This document shows positions 15,895-17,714 of a stretch of DNA of 17,714 bases, one piece after another. Below the pieces are notes generated by a model, which saw nothing but the letters and a program-made list of their open reading frames with translations, had not been told where the DNA came from and ran no database searches. The stretch is taken from NCBI GenBank assembly GCA_046317855.1, contig JBKCVM010000136.1, positions 1 through 17,714 of the forward strand, read 5' to 3'. Source of the stretch: CAIOHW01 sp046317855 (lineage in GTDB: Bacteria > Bdellovibrionota > UBA1018). Positions within the stretch are counted from its first letter, which is position 1; the number at the start of each line of letters is the position of its first letter. The translations under genes and the position numbers were made by a program.

Positions 15895-16611
15895 TCAACG
15901 AATTGCGGCCCTTCTGGCCTCAAGTTTGAGCTGCGCATCAGGTGCCCTCAGATAAGCGGGATGCACTTCGAGCGCTGACCTCCCCCCGGCTTGCAAGGTC
16001 ACGCTAGCGACTTCATGAGCAAGCGCAGCTGGAAACGACGCGGCGCCTGAATCCAATTCTACCCACTTCCAGCCTTTGGGCCTGAACTCAGCCATTTTTG
16101 CTGAGCTCAGCCAGAGCCCAGAACTCTCAAATCCTCCTAACGCTCCTAGCCCAGAAATGTGCTGCACAGACTCTTGAACCCCTTGAGCGGACTCCACTCG
16201 AAGGTAAACTTCTCCCATGCAGGCCTCAGTGCAAACGGCTTGCTGTCCCGCGTGACCTGAATCCGACCTTGCCTTAAAAAAAGCTCTAGCCCTGACCGCA
16301 AGGCTCGAAACTGGAACCAACCCAATCCCCAACATCTGGCCAAAGGTTCGTGCCGCAGTAAGCCCTACTCGGACACCTGTAAAGCTCCCTGGTCCAATTC
16401 CAACTCCGATCTCAGTCAGATCTGACCATTGCCACGCCGCGTGCTTGAGCGCAGCCTCCAGGCCTACGAAAAGCCCTTCAGAATGTTGCCGCTGATCCAT
16501 CTCCAATAATTCTTGGTGATGAATCTCAAGCTGCCCGCCTCGAGGATCCCACTCAAAAGCGCAAAGCACCCCGGTCCGACCAGACGTGTCCCAGGCCAAA
16601 ATTCGATGCAT
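15895..16611 (-). CDS. tsaB: tRNA threonylcarbamoyladenosine biosynthesis protein TsaB
   Basis: TsaB is the partner of TsaD and TsaE in making the t6A modification at position 37 of ANN-decoding tRNAs. This 238-residue protein opens with the ASKHA-type stretch ILAWDTSGRTGVL, followed by RQHSEGL (about 41-47) and the family hallmark GPGSFTGVRVGL (73-84). The ATG at 16611 overlaps the rseP stop (TGATG), with a GGA about seven bases upstream. An in-frame TTG at 16614 is less likely. The ASKHA fold is degenerate in this family, which lacks the metal-binding residues of TsaD. Confidence 0.95.
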   Translation of the reverse strand: MHRILAWDTSGRTGVLCAFEWDPRGGQLEIHHQELLEMDQRQHSEGLFVGLEAALKHAAWQWSDLTEIGVGIGPGSFTGVRVGLTAARTFGQMLGIGLVPVSSLAVRARAFFKARSDSGHAGQQAVCTEACMGEVYLRVESAQGVQESVQHISGLGALGGFESSGLWLSSAKMAEFRPKGWKWVELDSGAASFPAALAHEVASVTLQAGGRSALEVHPAYLRAPDAQLKLEARRAAIR

Positions 16612-17714
16612 CAAAAAATCCGAGTCAGATCATTCTTCATGACCACGACCATCAGGAGCAGAATGAAGGCCAGTCCCGCTTTTTGCAGCCATTCGAGCTG
16701 TTTTTCTTGCAAGGGTTGGCCTCTGAGCTTCTCGATCCCCAGCAGGAGGATATGGCCGCCATCCAAGAGAGGGACAGGCAATATATTCAAAACCCCAAGC
16801 CCGATCGACAGAATAGCCATGGTCGTTAAGAAGGCAATGAGCCCGCGACTGATGGATTCGCCGGCAATCTTGCCAATCAAAATCGGCCCACCCAGCGTTT
16901 TCACACTCACCCCACCCGTGAACATCTTGGCAATCGAAACAAAATTTCTCCAAGAAAAACTCACCATGCGTGAGATGCCGCGATACACGACCTGGAACGG
17001 ATTCAAAGTCCGTTGCACCAAGGTAGGCATCGCTGCCCAAGCAAGCATCGGGTAGACCCCGACGGTAAATTGCTTCACCTTTTGGAGCTCCACGTCTCGA
17101 CTCTCGTTCGAGGATGGAACCACTTCCGCTTCCATCTTCTGGCCCGCACGCTCCCAGGCCAACCGGATAGGAACCCCAGCGGTGCCAGCCTTCTGAACCC
17201 GCTCACGAAGATCAAAAAAACTGGCCAGAGCGACGCCATCTACGGCGACCAGGCGATCGCCCTGAAGAAGTCCCGCCACTTCTGCAGGAGACTTCTCAAC
17301 AGTCTTGTCTACAAAAAGCTCGCTGGAATGGGCTCCAGTCTCCAGACCAAAAGATGGGGATCCATTTGTTTTGACGAATTGAAGTGCAATCGACTTTGGG
17401 CAGTCGCCCGAGCCACAGTCCCGCTTGGCCAGAGGTTGAAACTGAACTTCTACTGGCTGCCCGACAGGGGCCTGGCTAAACCATTGCTCGAGTTCCTCAT
17501 AGTTTTGTACCGCTTTACCGTTGTAGGACAAAACGCGGTCACCGGTCCGGACGCCCGCACGAGCAGCCAAACTAGTGGGAGAGGAGACTCCAACGAGCGC
17601 ATCACGGCCGGCTGGCATCAAACCTTCCACATCCCCTACTTGAACCTTTTCACCGTACGAACTGTATCCAGACGCCTCACGGGGAGTCACAGACAGGCTT
17701 AAGAGCTCCGAAAC
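16611..17714 (-). CDS. rseP: RIP metalloprotease RseP (5' end outside window)
   Basis: RseP is an inner-membrane site-2 protease that cleaves anti-sigma factors and leftover signal peptides. The frame is open to the right edge, so the N-terminus with the HExxH zinc site and first membrane segments is not visible. The 367 residues seen contain two PDZ-like regions (around GVSSPTSLAARAGVRTGDRV and VEKSPAEVAGLLQGDRLVAV), the LGGPILIGKIAG segment, the second catalytic motif LNILPVPLLDGGHI with the zinc-binding Asp, and a final membrane helix (GLAFILLLMVVVM). A GTG at 17690 is not the start because the preceding in-frame codons continue the protein. Its stop overlaps the tsaB ATG, so it is upstream in the same operon. 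Confidence 0.95.
   Translation of the reverse strand, partial: VSELLSLSVTPREASGYSSYGEKVQVGDVEGLMPAGRDALVGVSSPTSLAARAGVRTGDRVLSYNGKAVQNYEELEQWFSQAPVGQPVEVQFQPLAKRDCGSGDCPKSIALQFVKTNGSPSFGLETGAHSSELFVDKTVEKSPAEVAGLLQGDRLVAVDGVALASFFDLRERVQKAGTAGVPIRLAWERAGQKMEAEVVPSSNESRDVELQKVKQFTVGVYPMLAWAAMPTLVQRTLNPFQVVYRGISRMVSFSWRNFVSIAKMFTGGVSVKTLGGPILIGKIAGESISRGLIAFLTTMAILSIGLGVLNILPVPLLDGGHILLLGIEKLRGQPLQEKQLEWLQKAGLAFILLLMVVVMKNDLTRIF

Noticed and set aside
1..17714. CRISPR arrays, insertion sequences, integrase or attachment sites
   Set aside because: No regularly spaced repeats, terminal inverted repeats, transposase or integrase motifs were seen.

Overview
The window looks like chromosomal DNA of moderate GC from a Gram-negative bacterium. 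The best guess is a Bdellovibrionota-type or other delta-proteobacterial lineage. This rests on the housekeeping gene order (rseP-tsaB-pssA-asd-x-truA-tig), on secreted proteins with signal peptides and a beta-barrel-like domain, and on a CFI-box domain that I associate with these groups. The assignment is inference: no rRNA or tRNA gene lies in the window and no search was run.

Left part (1-3525, all minus strand). A hybrid sensor histidine kinase (1-2050, cut by the left edge) is preceded by a SAM-dependent methyltransferase (2047-2871). The two overlap by four bases, so they are co-transcribed and probably translationally coupled. Upstream of the methyltransferase, the intergenic region holds an uninterrupted run of 12 G (2973-2984), then a hotdog-fold acyl-CoA thioesterase (3037-3525).

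Middle part (3526-9464, plus strand). A good extended -10 promoter candidate with an overlapping palindrome (about 3644-3679) precedes a 1291-residue secreted protein that I do not recognise (3703-7578). It has Ala/Gly-rich hydrophobic segments and a central coiled coil. A 93-residue ORF starts on its stop codon (7578-7859). An MscS-family mechanosensitive channel follows, most likely starting at a TTG (7873-8958) just after a perfect Shine-Dalgarno sequence. A small ORF with paired cysteines (9030-9464) fills the convergent gap.

Right part (9490-17714, minus strand). One compact operon reads rseP (5' end outside the window), tsaB, pssA, asd, an 807-residue CFI-box/beta-barrel envelope protein, truA and trigger factor (tig). 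Junctions are overlaps or gaps of about 31 bases or less. It combines envelope proteolysis, t6A tRNA modification, phospholipid synthesis, amino-acid/diaminopimelate synthesis, tRNA pseudouridylation and nascent-chain folding. The uncharacterised CFI-box protein is the one non-housekeeping member.

The most novel material is the giant secreted protein with its coupled small ORF and channel gene, the CFI-box chimera inside the housekeeping operon, and the 12-G tract in front of the methyltransferase/kinase pair.
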